Below, one piece after another: positions 44,643 to 56,359 of a stretch of 64,000 bases of DNA. The notes beneath the pieces are model-generated. The model worked only from the letters and a program-made list of their open reading frames with translations. It made no database searches and had not been told where the DNA came from. How positions within the stretch are numbered: position 1 is the first letter of the stretch; the number at the start of each line of letters is the position of its first letter. This DNA is from Linnemannia schmuckeri (Eukaryota > Mortierellomycota > Mortierellomycetes > Mortierellales > Mortierellaceae): contig JANATG010000022.1 in assembly GCA_029449235.1 (NCBI GenBank), positions 1 through 64,000 of the forward strand. The letters run 5' to 3'. The translations under genes and the position numbers were made by a program.

Positions 44643-45833
44643 GGTGGTAGTGTGAAGAATGAATGAACGTGGGAGCTAAAGGTTGATTGCAAGTTGAAGG
44701 TAGAGGGGGGGAAGGGGTATAAAAGAGGACTGTAGGAGCTAAGAGAAGGGGTATCGAGGGGAAATAGCAAAGGAGACAGGGCGGAGAGGAGGGGTGAAGA
44801 AGGAAGAAAAGGAGAAGGGTAAAGGAGGACAACGAGAGATGAAAGAGAAAAGGAAAAAAAAAAGGGTGAGCACGGTCTGCTGCGATATGCACATGGCACG
44901 CACTTTGAATTCAACTTTCAACCCCACCCAGTCAGTCAGCAAACACACTAACAAACACACAATCAGGTAAGAAAAACAATAGCAAGCAACAGCAATAGTA
45001 GTAAGCAGCAGGCAAGTGTGCTCAAAATAGAGAAGCAGTGTATGTTGACGTGGAAAAGAAGGGCGATGAAGTCTCTTTGTCGTGTGTTCTTCTTGTAAGA
45101 CGTCCAAGCCCCAAAGAGAGAGATGGAGTTGCGCCTTCTTTGTCTGTCCGTTCTCCGCATTCGTATTCGTGCAACGACATGCAGCCATAAAATAACAACA
45201 CCACACCAGTCAGTGCTTATTTGTTTAAAATCACTTGAACAAGCTATGCTCTTCTTTTTCATTGACAATATGACAAAAGATAATTAGCTATGAGCAAGGA
45301 GATTGCCGTTGTTCTCAAGTAGCATTCGTTCCTCATGCCCTTCTCCGGTCTTGAAATGACCTTTGAGAACACAGACCAGGCGACGTGAGTGATGATAGTC
45401 CCGAAAGTGATATAAGCAATAACTGGTGAATGCCAAAAAAAAAAAAAAAAAAAAAAAAGCAAGGTAGTCAGCGGTCAGGTGCCGCGACAGATCAATGGTT
45501 ATAGTCGCGCGCCTACCGAGCTCCTGGACGGTCATCTTTGGCCTGACGATCAATGGCAGTCAAACCCGGCAATGGTTCTTGCTACGTGCCATAGGGTAAC
45601 ATACACCTGTGCAACTGTAGGGCGTAGGGCGGGCTGTCTTGAAGCGTTTTCACCGTTCTGTATCTGGATGCAATGGCCGCGCACTTTTAGATGAGCTTGT
45701 TCGTATATATGCTTTCAAGGACAAATTGTACAAATCTAATTTGCCGGGCTGCCTCCAGTACTCGCAACGGGAACCGTTATTGTTGACAATACACTGGCGC
45801 TTAACTTGTCCCATTCATCTCCTACATAATACA

Positions 45834-45868
45834 ACATAACATAACATAACATAACATAACATAACATA
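45834..45868. repeat. ATAAC microsatellite
   Basis: About seven tandem copies of a 5-nt unit. Confidence 0.88.
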
Positions 45869-45995
45869 GCAGGGTGACACACACGCATGAATAATGAAAC
45901 GCCACCAGATTTCACATATGGTTCATTTCACCTTTATTTTGATGCATCTTCTGTCTCGCTCTGTCTGTATTTGCGTGTGTCTCTCTCTTTCTCCG

Positions 45996-45996
<1 letters not shown>

Positions 45997-46059
<63 letters not shown>
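45997..46059. repeat. TGTC microsatellite
   Basis: About sixteen tandem copies of a 4-nt unit, roughly 220 bp before the septin ATG. Confidence 0.9.
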
Positions 46060-46276
46060 GAGCCGCAATAATTTAATTATCCTCTTCTTCCTATCCCTTC
46101 CTCTCATCTCTTTTTTTTTTTTTTTGTTTCTTCTTTTTCTTCATCCCTTTTTTCTCCATCCTCTTCCGCTTCTTGTCATCCCACTCCTGTCATCAATCTT
46201 TTTCTCCTCCTAACACCCCTTTCTTGCTCCTTCACCCTCTTCATCACTCTCACCCTTCCCCTTATCACAAACAACC

Positions 46277-49139
46277 ATGGTTTCCACCCAAGCCGGCGCC
46301 GGAATCGGAATCGCCAACCTCCCCAACCAGTACGTTCTTAAACTCCTCTTGTCCTCAACTCTTCTCAAAAACTAAACAGTAACAATCCTCTCGCCATCTG
46401 TTGTCATCTGAATACAAACTTGCTGACCACGCATTGTTCCTTGTCATCATCTCTCCCATTCACTCAATAGGCGTCATGCCATCGCTTCCAAGAAGGGTTC
46501 CAACTACACCATCTTGCTCTGTGGTAATATATCCCTTCCTCTTCTGTCCGACCTTAGGACTTTATTTTTGCGACAACAACGACTCAATAGAGCCATACGA
46601 CCAACCTACGACAGGAACAACAAAAGACTGACTTTATCTGAACAACTTACTTCTTTCAACGTTTAGGTGAGTCTGGACTCGGAAAGACGACTTTCATCAA
46701 CACCCTGTTCACGACCACCATCAAGACCCCTAAGACCTACAAGCGTCGCTTCAACAACACCGCCGAGAAGACCGTTGAAATCGAGATCATCCGTGCCGGT
46801 ACGTTCACTATACAATCGGAATATCCTCATCGTCTTCATACACTCAGCAGGCTTGAACCTTTGTTACGCGTTGGGACGCTACAAACAACAGAGAAAGATG
46901 GACAAAAGGAGGTGGAGCTTGCAGTGGACAGAGAACATGACTAAGAGAGCACAAGAGCGGCTAACGACAACGAGAGAGCGCGAGAAAGGAAGCCGGTCCC
47001 TTGAATGGTTTCCTTGCATAAAGCAAGGATGGGGTGTGCGCGCTCTCCTTATGTGTTTGCAAACAACAACAACAAAAAAAAAGAAGATCCTTAAAGAAAA
47101 GGCTGCCTTCTCTCCTCCCTCCTTTCCATTTGAGCCCTTTACTTTCGTGTCGGCGATGATCCAGACTGCAGCTCATGCATCCCTCCTTGAACCTGGATTT
47201 GACTGGTGCGCCACCTCCCCCCCCTCTCTTTCCACCCCCTCTTCTTCTCCGTTCATCGCTCATCACATTTCGATTGGTCTCAAACGAGCGATGCCTACCA
47301 TTTTGTATTCAAGATACACGCGGGCTGCATCAGCTCAGCTCCACGCGAATGGAGCTGGATACCTTACACAAAGAGGATGTCTGTAGATTGTTGTTTCGTT
47401 CTGGTGATCCCTTCTGCATCGGTCCCTGGTGCCTCAATTGAGCAAAGCAAAAACAACTCTAATTTCTAAAGATCTGGGTCCTATATATAATTCGCGATGG
47501 CTCTCAACATAAAAAAAAGAAATCTCCTTGCGGCTCCATAAGCGACATCTCGAATAGGAGTAAAACGATGGAGGAGGAAGAGAGACAGAGAACTAGGAGA
47601 AAAGAGAGTGTAGGAGGCATGAAATCAACAGAACACAGTCAGACCTTTGCGTTCTACTAGAAAACTAACCCACGCATTCTTTAATTAAATAGAGCTCGAG
47701 GAGAAGCAGTTTGGAGTCAAGTTAACAGTGGTTGACACGCCCGGATTCGGAGACTACACCAACAACCGCGACAGCTGGATGCCCATCATCGACTTTATTG
47801 ACGATCAGCACGAGTCATATATGCGTCAGGACCAGCAGCCTAAGCGTCAGGAGTTGAGCGACATGCGCGTCCATTGCTGCTTGTACTTCATCCGCCCCAC
47901 CGGCCACACCTTGAAGCCCTTGGACATTGAGGTCATGAAGCGCTTGGGGACTCGCGTCAACTTGATCCCTGTTATTGCCAAGGCCGATACCCTCACCCCC
48001 ACCGATCTCCACAAGTTCAAGAAGAGAGTAAGTCCCACCCCTTGGTTTGTATTTCTCAATGGAGACTCGCCAGGATAAGGGAAAACAAAGAGAACGCTTA
48101 ATTGACCCTCGTGTTTCACAAACAAAAACAATTGTCCGTTTAGATCTTGGAGGTCATTGCCGCCCAGAACATCCAGTGCTATACCTTCCCCTTGGAGAGC
48201 GACGACGAGGCCTCCACCAAGCGCAACATGAATATCATGGTACGTCTTTTTTCTTTAGTTTCATATCCGAGGCAAATATCGTGCCAAGTGCCTGGTTCCT
48301 TGACCCCGTGCCATGTATGACATGGGCGTACGTGAAAGAGAAGGTTATTGACGTTTTATATTTTCTTGTGTGTATTAGGCTGCCATGCCTTTTTCTGTCA
48401 TCGGAAGCACGGACGATGTTGTTACCGTTGATGGTCGCACCGTCAAGGGTCGCCAGTACTCCTGGGGCGTTGCCGAAGGTAATTAATGGAGCAGGACAGA
48501 AAGTAAATAAGATGCGTCCAAAAGGATAACGGGTGCCGAGGCATACAGTCTAATAACAAATGAATTGACATCAACATTACTCCACCCTCCATTGAACAAA
48601 AAAAAACATAGTCGAGAATGAGGATCACTGCGACTTCAAGAAGCTTCGCCAGCTTTTGATCCGCACACACATGTTGGACTTGATCCACTCGACCGAGGAG
48701 ACACACTACGAAAACTACCGTCGGGCCCAGATGGAGACGCGCAAGATTGGCGAGCCCAAGGTCAAGACTGTGACCAACCCCAAGTGGAAGGAGGAGGAGG
48801 AGGCTCTCCGCAAGCGCTTCACTGAGCAGGTCCGTCTCGAGGAGAACCGCTTCCGCTCATGGGAGCAGCAGGTACGCAATTCCTGTCCCTTTTTTTTTTA
48901 GTTTCGTCTATTGCTGGTTGATATCTATGGACAAAAACTCTGGTGAAAAGACAAGGCACTCATTCGATTCTCTCTATCTCTCTTTTCTTTTCTTTTCTTC
49001 TTCTGCTTGAAAAACATAGCTCATTGCTGAGCGTGACCGCTTGAACAAGGACTTGGAGGCCGAGCACTCGCACATCAAGGCTCTGGAAGCCGAACTGGAG
49101 TCGATGCAGGTCGGTCTCTCGCCCAAGCAGCGCAAGTAA
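46277..49139 (+). CDS. Septin (Cdc11/Cdc12-like)
   Basis: There are eight exons: 46277-46329, 46471-46523, 46667-46798, 47693-48027, 48144-48239, 48379-48478, 48612-48871 and 49020-49139, encoding 382 aa. The N-terminus GIGIANLPNQRH and the short leader fit the Cdc11/Cdc12 groups. GTPase motifs are GESGLGKT, DTPGFGD and AKAD, followed by the septin unique element (SWGVAEVEN...LRQLLIRTHMLDL) and a C-terminal coiled coil. Septins form filaments and rings at septa, branch points and hyphal bases. Frame is kept at every junction. Intron 3 is long (894 bp). I cannot separate Cdc11 from Cdc12 without a tree. Confidence 0.93.
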
Positions 49140-50237
49140 AAGTTGCACCTACTTTTGCTTTCTCTCGCCTCAGTGTTTAGTTAGTCCATACCAATTACGC
49201 GTCTCTATTTTACCTTACATTGTAGTCAATCAGCTACACTCTATTTTTTTCTTCCTTTGCAGTTTCTATTCATGAACTACCCTTTTACCCACCTCCCCTT
49301 CGATACTACTATTTTCTATTATTAAACAAACTGTGTCTGATCCCTGGTGGAGACGACCGCACAAACAACACGCCAAAACCCCCTGAACCAACTAAATATC
49401 ACCATAATCCGCAGACAACGTCGAAAGGACCCTGATCGCTTGTTGCCTGATTCTCTTTTTTTTTTCTCTTGTACCTTTCAGAGTGAGTGGCGACATCTGC
49501 CTTATACTTTGGCATCCTGCGCGGGAAGACGAAGGTGCCTTCTTCCTACTTCTCCTCCCTCCAAATCTCCCGACAGGCAACCACCAACAGCAACAACAAA
49601 AAAAAATGATCGTGCATGTTTGTTTTTGTCGACAGCTTGCAATGTTATTTTTGTCACACCTTCATCTCCGTTCTAGTCCCAAAAAGCCTTCAAGGTAAGG
49701 CACACCAAAAAACAGAGTTGAGTCCAAATCTCGCTTCATCCTCCCCTCTCTCTCTCACGCACACAGTTCTTTTCATTCCAACAATGAAGCGAATACAGTG
49801 GTTACCATGTGCTAAGCAATCAACCACAATTGATTCACCTGTCTGGCTGTTTTTGTCCTCCATCCTCCCGCCAAGCAAGCAAAGGGAGGCAAACCACAAC
49901 AAAACAGACATGCATGCATGTGAGGCCCTCCTCCCTTCCCGTTCATTTCAAATGAAAACAAATACAAACATCCTAACGGTCCATCGTACTATCCCAAATG
50001 CCCAATCCAAACCACTTTTAGTGCAATCATCGTTTTACTAACTTCATGTCCAAAGAAAAGTTACTCTCTTTCTACAAAGCTATTTTGCAATGGTTGCTGG
50101 GGATATATGATGACCATTTCTCCTTCTCAAGTATACGAATTAGGTTGTTTGTTTGTTTTGCTGTTAGGCTGAGGGGGGTGAAAAAAAAAGCGAAAAAGAA
50201 TATAAGAAAAAAAAAAGACGGAAAGAATTTGTTTTCT
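49140..50237. other. Convergent 3' region septin/beta-tubulin
   Basis: This holds the 3' untranslated regions of two converging genes, plus AT-rich DNA. No coding frame is supported. Confidence 0.65.
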
Positions 50238-51749
50238 TTAGATGTCCATGTCCTGCTGGATGTCATCCTCGTACTCGACATCATCCTCCTCAACGGTGGC
50301 ATCCTGGTACTGCTGGTACTCGGAAACCAAATCGTTCATGTTGGATTCTAGAGAATGGGTGTAACAAATACGTAATAGAAAAATGAGTAAAGGATCCTCC
50401 GCAAAAACAATAGATAGGCGTGCGTTTGGTTGTAGAGTGCTCACAACCCTACTTGTGCTCACTTTATGCAGCTCAAATGAACAGAAAAAAAAGCAGGGTA
50501 GCAAAAAAAAAAAAAAGGTATGCATAGTAACTTACCAGCCTCAGTGAACTCCATCTCGTCCATACCCTCACCAGTGTACCAATGCAAGAAAGCCTTGCGA
50601 CGGAACATGGCGGTGAACTGCTCAGAGATACGCTTGAACAACTCCTGGATGGCGGTCGAGTTACCAATGAAGGTAACAGACATCTTGAGACCACGGGGAG
50701 GGATATCGCAGACAGCGGTCTTGACGTTGTTGGGGATCCACTCGACGAAGTACGAGCTGTTCTTGGACTGGACGTTAAGCATCTGCTCGTCAACCTCCTT
50801 GGTGGACATGCGACCACGGAACATGGCAGCAACGGTCAAGTAACGTCCGTGGCGGGGGTCAGAGGCTGCCATCATGTTCTTAGCATCGAACATCTGCTGG
50901 GTCAACTCGGGGACAGTCAAGGCCCGGAAAGAGGCGGTGTTGGTGGCAGTCAAGGGAGCGAAACCGACCATGAAGAAGTGAAGACGGGGGAAAGGAACTA
51001 TTCATATTCATGATGATGGTAACAATATCTCGTTAATTATCCAGATCGCCATTTTTTTGAGTGCGCTGCTTTGTTCCAGTGCTTGTTGAATGAAATTGGA
51101 AAGTCGTCCTTACCCAAGTTGACGGCGAGCTTTCTCAAGTCAGCGTTGAGCTGACCGGGGAAACGGAGGGAGGTGGTGATACCAGACATGACGACGGAAA
51201 CCAAATGGTTCAAGTCACCGTAGCTGGGAGCAGTGAGCTTCAAGGTGCGGAAGCAAATGTCGTACAAAGCCTCGTTATCGATACAGAAGGTCTCATCCGA
51301 GTTCTCAACCAACTGGTGGACGGAGAGGGTGGCGTTGTAGGGCTCGACAACGGTGTCTGAGACCTAGTATTTTTTTAGAAAAAAAAGGGGGCGTAGAAAC
51401 GTGGCCATGGGTTAGAAAAGCTGTTGATAGTGGTTTAGGACAGAAAAAAGGGATATAGAGGAGCTCTCTTTCCCTTGTTGACAAACAGCTCATCTCATGT
51501 CACTCTCGCGCCCCAACGTCGAGAGCAAGTAGCAGTTGAAAATATCAACATGAAAATACATAACCAAACAATGTTGGCGCCAGCTGACAATTGTTATTGT
51601 TGTTGAAAAAAAAAAAAGACAGAAAAAAAAGGTGGGCTCATACAGTTTTGCTGCACCAATGCACTCGTTCGTTACCTCCACTACCACTGAAAAAGTGTCA
51701 TAAAAGGCAGAAAGTGACAGAGATGGATAAACAGATAGACAGTCGTTGG

Positions 51750-51784
<35 letters not shown>

Positions 51785-53018
51785 CCACGGTCAAGTTTAG
51801 GGAATGATATGGATACCAAGGCAAGACTTTCCAACAACAGGGTCAGATAGGCTAAAACGAAGCCATGTCCCAAAAAAAACACCAATGAGATGCGGCCGCG
51901 CTCTCCTAACTTTACGGGTGCTCCACTCCTCTTCCCCCTCTTTTTTTTCCTGCACCCCCATTGCAAGAGAAAAAAACGCTGTGGATAATATTTTTTGTTT
52001 GCTGAGAGTGACAAGAGAGAAAATGGGAGGTTGGGATGTCCAGAATAGAGCGGAATGTGGATTGTCGCGGGATGGGAAAGGGGAGAAAGTGAAAGGGGAG
52101 ATAGCGACAGTGAAGAAAAAACAGTAACAGCGTTGGATACGATATAAAAAAACAATACACCATCCACAACGAAAAAGAGAAAAAAAAAACAAACCACGAC
52201 GCGTCTCCTTGCTTTATCTTCTCCCTTTTGTCGTCCTTTTACTGTTCGCGGGGGTAGACTAGGGCAAGCACTCCATTGACAAAGGGGAACCAGAACATAT
52301 ATGTAAAAAAGAGACAGAGTGAAGGGGAAGGGAAGGAGAGAGAAAGGGGGAAGAGGGAGGAAAAAAGAGGACAAAGAAAAGGGACAAAGTACCCCAACAG
52401 TCGAGTGATGTCGTGTTGCTGTAGCCGATGTAGTCGCCCGCCGTGGTCGTCGTTCGTCGAGATGACGAGACAGGAGATGAAGAGATGATTGCTTACCTTG
52501 GGAGAGGGCATGACGGAGAATGTGCACATCATACGATCGGGGTATTCCTCGCGAATCTTGGAGATCAAGAGGGTACCCATACCGGCACCAGTACCACCAC
52601 CAAGGGAGTGGGTGATTTGGAATCCCTGGAGGCAGTCGCAGGACTCGGCCTCCTTGCGGACAACATCGAGGACAGAGTCAACGAGCTCGGCACCCTCGGT
52701 GTAGTGGCCCTTGGCCCAGTTGTTTCCAGCGCCGGACTGGCCAAAGATGTAGTTATCAGGGCGGAAGAGCTCGCCAAAGGGGCCGGTGCGGACGGCGTCG
52801 ATGGTGCCGGGCTCGAGGTCGACGAGGACGGCACGGGGGACGTACTTGCCGCCGTTGGCCTCGTTGTAGTAGACGTTGATGCGCTCGAGCTGGAGGTCAG
52901 AGTCGCCATTGTAGACACCGGTCTTGTCGATACCGTGCTCGTCCGAGATGACCTCCCAGAACTTTCCTCCGATCTGGTTACCGCACTGACCTGTCTGCAA
53001 GTGAACAATTTCCCTCAT
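50238..53018 (-). CDS. TUB2: Beta-tubulin
   Basis: There are four exons: 53018-52497, 51363-51114, 50997-50536 and 50347-50238, encoding 447 aa, the family norm. The N-terminus MREI is the known autoregulatory start, GGGTGAGMG is the tubulin signature, and the C-terminus is a short acidic tail ending QQDMDI. It polymerises with alpha-tubulin into microtubules. Positions linked to benzimidazole response read as the common forms (F167, E198 and F200). Intron 1 is long (1133 bp) and contains A30 (51750-51779); a 345-codon open frame running through it is not a gene. Frame is kept throughout. Confidence 0.97.
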
Positions 53019-53485
53019 GATTGAAGATGATGATGATTTGTGTGGTGGATGAAGAGTGTTTAAGGTGATTGAAGACTAAAAGAAGAGAAAAGAAAAAAAG
53101 GAAAAAAAGGAAGAAAAGAAAAAGAGATGAACAATCTCTCTCGATACTCTACTACAGTACTACATGCAGATTGTGAGTGACGTTGAGAGGAGAGGAGCAG
53201 GGACTGGGTGGCTTGCAGTGACTTGATTTTGGGTGGACGAATCAACTCCTCAGGGCCACTTCCTCCTAATGTTCAGGCTTCCATTAAAGGGTGGCGCGTG
53301 CCATGTTATGTGCTGCGTTATGGTCGCGGTCGCGCTGCTGGTTGCAATCGCCACACACGATCGCACGACTCCAAAAGACTGTCATCTGAGAGTTCTCGCA
53401 CTGATATCATATCTGGCTAGTCATAAACTCATCTGCATACACCATGAGATAGCTAAGAGCCTCTGCCTAGCAGACAAACATTCAG
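53019..53485. other. Upstream of beta-tubulin, no gene
   Basis: This should include the beta-tubulin promoter. A purine-rich stretch lies at 53075-53130. No gene is seen before the decayed nuclease copy that follows. Confidence 0.6.
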
Positions 53486-53880
53486 TTATAAGCATAGTAA
53501 AACAAGTAGCCAAAAAAAAAAAAAAAAAAAAATGCTGTTAAAACAATACGGACACAACCCGATGTTGCTCTTATTCTGATCTGTATTCTCCAGAGACACT
53601 TGAGGTGCTTGGCGAGACCACTGAAGCTGCTGTTGCCTACAACAATTAAAGGACGAGGGACCTTTGACCCAAGCGTCCACTTGCCTTTGCAGCCGAGCTT
53701 GACGAGCAATTTGTCGATTGCCCTGTCTAATGAAGCCGTCTCTGCTTGATGCAGAAACCTCCTGTGCTGCTTGAACTTGTACGATTCATAGAATCGAGGA
53801 CGAGAACGACTGCTCCTCGAGAATTGACTTGACGCGGGCCTCCAGCGATCGGTCCAACGCCATCCAGACATGTCGATTTT
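53486..53880 (-). pseudogene. Decayed TnpB/Fanzor-like C-terminal fragment
   Basis: The minus strand reads ...FYESYKFKQHRRFLHQ, LDRAIDKLLVKLG and RPLIVVGNSSFSG. In a shifted frame GLCPYCFNSI follows, just before a T21 run. The order (helix, a VVGNSSFSG strand, then the CPYC half of a zinc ribbon) is that of the last third of a TnpB-like RuvC nuclease. The same order appears in the plus-strand copy next door (VDAILRLGG...LIAVGNGTF). At least one frameshift is needed. The fragment ends in the homopolymer and lacks the rest of the zinc ribbon. Confidence 0.5.
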
Positions 53881-53944
53881 TATCACGTCCGTCTGCAGAC
53901 ACTTGAATGGCTGGATGGACCCTTTTAAGGCGTTGATGTTACCG

Positions 53945-56359
53945 TATGGGTGCACTATATGTTTTTGCTCCTACCAAGCTGATACATGCATCATCCGAAG
54001 TTATGCTCAGGCCGTCCGCCTGAAGGGTTTCTTTGTTGTCAGCAGAGATTCCGACATGATTGCCTTCAAGTCCATTCCAAGACTTATCTACCCAGCCGGT
54101 AAACATCATGAGATGGCCGTCATCGACAAAGCGAACCTCTTTCACGCGCTGGAGCTCCTTTCAGACAATCACTAATTGGCCACAGTTATCGCAGGAAAAG
54201 ATTACACCAGTGGTGTGCCATACTACGGCCTGAGTCGCTCGTGTGACATTTTCCAAGCCATGGATCTACCTCACGACGACATCGAGTCCTTTCGGCTGTA
54301 TGTGCAAGAGGTTCTTGCCCGTGTTCAACGTAAGATTCACGCGAGGAAACGTACCTGAAAAAATCACCACAGGATGGATGCGCAACTGGCGGTAGGATTG
54401 AAAGACTTTTGAGCATGTGCTGGGAGCATTTATGGAGATGACGGAGGATCCAGTGCCTGCAAGGACCAAAAGACCAGTGGCGATCCAGACACGGCCTTCC
54501 CGCAGATGAATTTGGACTCGGAGCCCAGTAACACTTCAAAAGGCTGTTCAACACCATTGTGACCAAGATACTTTCGACACACTTCTATTATTTATTGTAC
54601 TGCAGTTCCTCTTTGGTGCTGTGCCAACAAGTTCTTCTATACTCTTTTTTTCTCTTCTTCTTGTAAATGAGGAAGTTAAGCTGCGAAAACAACAGAATCC
54701 CTCGATCGCCTGGTGACGACAAGGCTGAGTACACCAATGATCTCTTACTCGACCATGAGCTAGAGAACGAACTGGATGAAGATGGATTCTCGGAAATCCA
54801 GCCCGGCCACATTCGAAACTGATAGAGTCATTTTCTTTTCCTACTGGCTGAGAAACGACCCATCTTGACTCCTCATACCAAACTCCAGCCTTCGTTCATA
54901 CACATGAAGGAGCGAGACATGACGGCGGTCCTTTGGAGCCAGGAGAAAAATCCAGCTCTTGTCATCATTAGCCGACTTATGAGCCCAACTGATGCAGGGA
55001 GCATGGTGGTGGCGCGATCTGGAGAATTGATACGGCCTCTCTTTTTACGGTACAAGGATCACACGATCAAACAATCCTAAGATCGGCATCAAAACCGCCC
55101 TCATTGATTACAAAAATACACACAACCACAATGGGATATCTTGCGGATTCGATGCCCCAACAATTCGAATACCAGACCCTGCAAAGCTATGTCAATCAGC
55201 GACTCACTTAAAACAAGGCTGCTACTATAGTATGCGCAACCGTGGTGCGCTCTTCTCATGTCTTTCCGGACTGTCCGATTAATAACGAGTCCTCCTCGAG
55301 ATACGCCATTAACAACTACATTTGGACGGACGGATTGTAACTGCAGATTTTAGCGTACGACTCAAGATTCCGGTACTAGTCTGCCTACGGCCATCGACCC
55401 AGTTATGCGCATCGAAAAGATCTTGCCTGATCTCGCTTGATCAAGCAGATCCTCAATGGTCAGGTTCCCAAGTGCATTGGCTAGGACCCTGGGGAGCTGG
55501 TAACGGCGGCGCTCTGCATGATCCATCACGCCACACAACTGGGATCGGCACTCCAAAGTACAGGATCTACCTGTATCCAATCTCATGAGTCGTTGCGCTG
55601 CGCTCTACTCCCCCACCACTAGTGCAAGGGCCGATCGCGAGAAGGTCATAAACAGGACTCCAGCAGCTCTGCCAAACGAGCCATCACCGGGGATCTTTGG
55701 GTACAAGAGCAGGATTCGGCAGCGGCTACAGTATGCCTTCCCTCGCTTGCGAGCATTGAGAGTGCACTGCCGCCGAAGGAATAGTACACGGCGGAAGAGT
55801 TTGAGTAGACACTCCTTGTAAGTTTGTCCATGGGACCACTTCTGCGGGAGGTTCATTCGACAAGCCGGCTTCAAAAGAACCGATGGATGGAGGAGCGGGC
55901 CAAGCGGGTGGAACTGAACTTGACGGTGGATGCCATTCTTAGATTGGGTGGTCCAGAACCATATCTGATAGCCGTTGGAAACGGCACGTTCAGGACTGGA
56001 TTTAACTACGAGTGCTTTAAAACGCATTTATCGAGGTGGCATTCAATAATGTACAAAAGAAACCCTGATTACATATTCAACCAAAAAAACTTTACTTTGA
56101 GATGCAAACTATGAACCATGCCTTCACTCTGTCAACGATCTAGGCGAGAGCACTGGGTCATGTGGTGGTTCTCGTTGACGAGTGTCCACCCTCGAGCATG
56201 CGTCCAAGTTGTGTGGCGCACGATGTACATTCCAGAGTTGCCAGATCCACCCGGCGATCGTGTGTATGCCTTGAGTGTGGTCGGTGGATCAGCTGTGATT
56301 CTGTCGGGGTACACAATGTAGCATTGATTGCCGAACACTGGATGGCGGATCAAACTTGA
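53945..56359 (+). pseudogene. Decayed XPG/PIN plus TnpB/Fanzor-like nuclease gene
   Basis: Two nuclease signatures lie in order on the plus strand, broken by stops and frame changes. At 53960-54358 is an XPG/FEN1-like internal domain: QADTCIIRSYAQA, VSRDSDMIAF, and after one in-frame TAA, AGKDYTSGVPYYG. From about 55470 comes a RuvC series. IG-(TAG)-DPGELVTAA at 55476-55508 is motif I. VDAILRLGG...LIAVGNGTF lies near 55927-55990. VVVLVDE at 56162-56182 is the central acid. A degraded zinc ribbon (SSMRPSC...CVCLECG) follows, and CDSVGVHNVALI is the last acid. The intervening 1.1 kb has no clear motif. The N-terminal XPG part is missing. The gene is dead here; it could also be two neighbouring pseudogenes. 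Confidence 0.55.

Larger units (their letters stand above)
44643..46276. other. Divergent intergenic region DUF300/septin
   Basis: This 1.6-kb stretch should hold both promoters. It contains A24 (45435-45458), an ATAAC pentanucleotide array (45834-45868) and a TGTC array (45997-46059). It then has a pyrimidine-rich leader before the septin ATG. No gene is seen. Confidence 0.65.

Noticed and set aside
45459..45640. Possible tRNA-like sequence
   Set aside because: I could not form a convincing cloverleaf with T and D arms by eye.
45997..46059. Possible regulatory or satellite element
   Set aside because: It is a plain TGTC microsatellite with no further structure.
51490..52527. 345-codon minus-strand ORF
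   Set aside because: It overlaps the end of beta-tubulin exon 1 and runs through its first intron in another frame; composition is simple-sequence.
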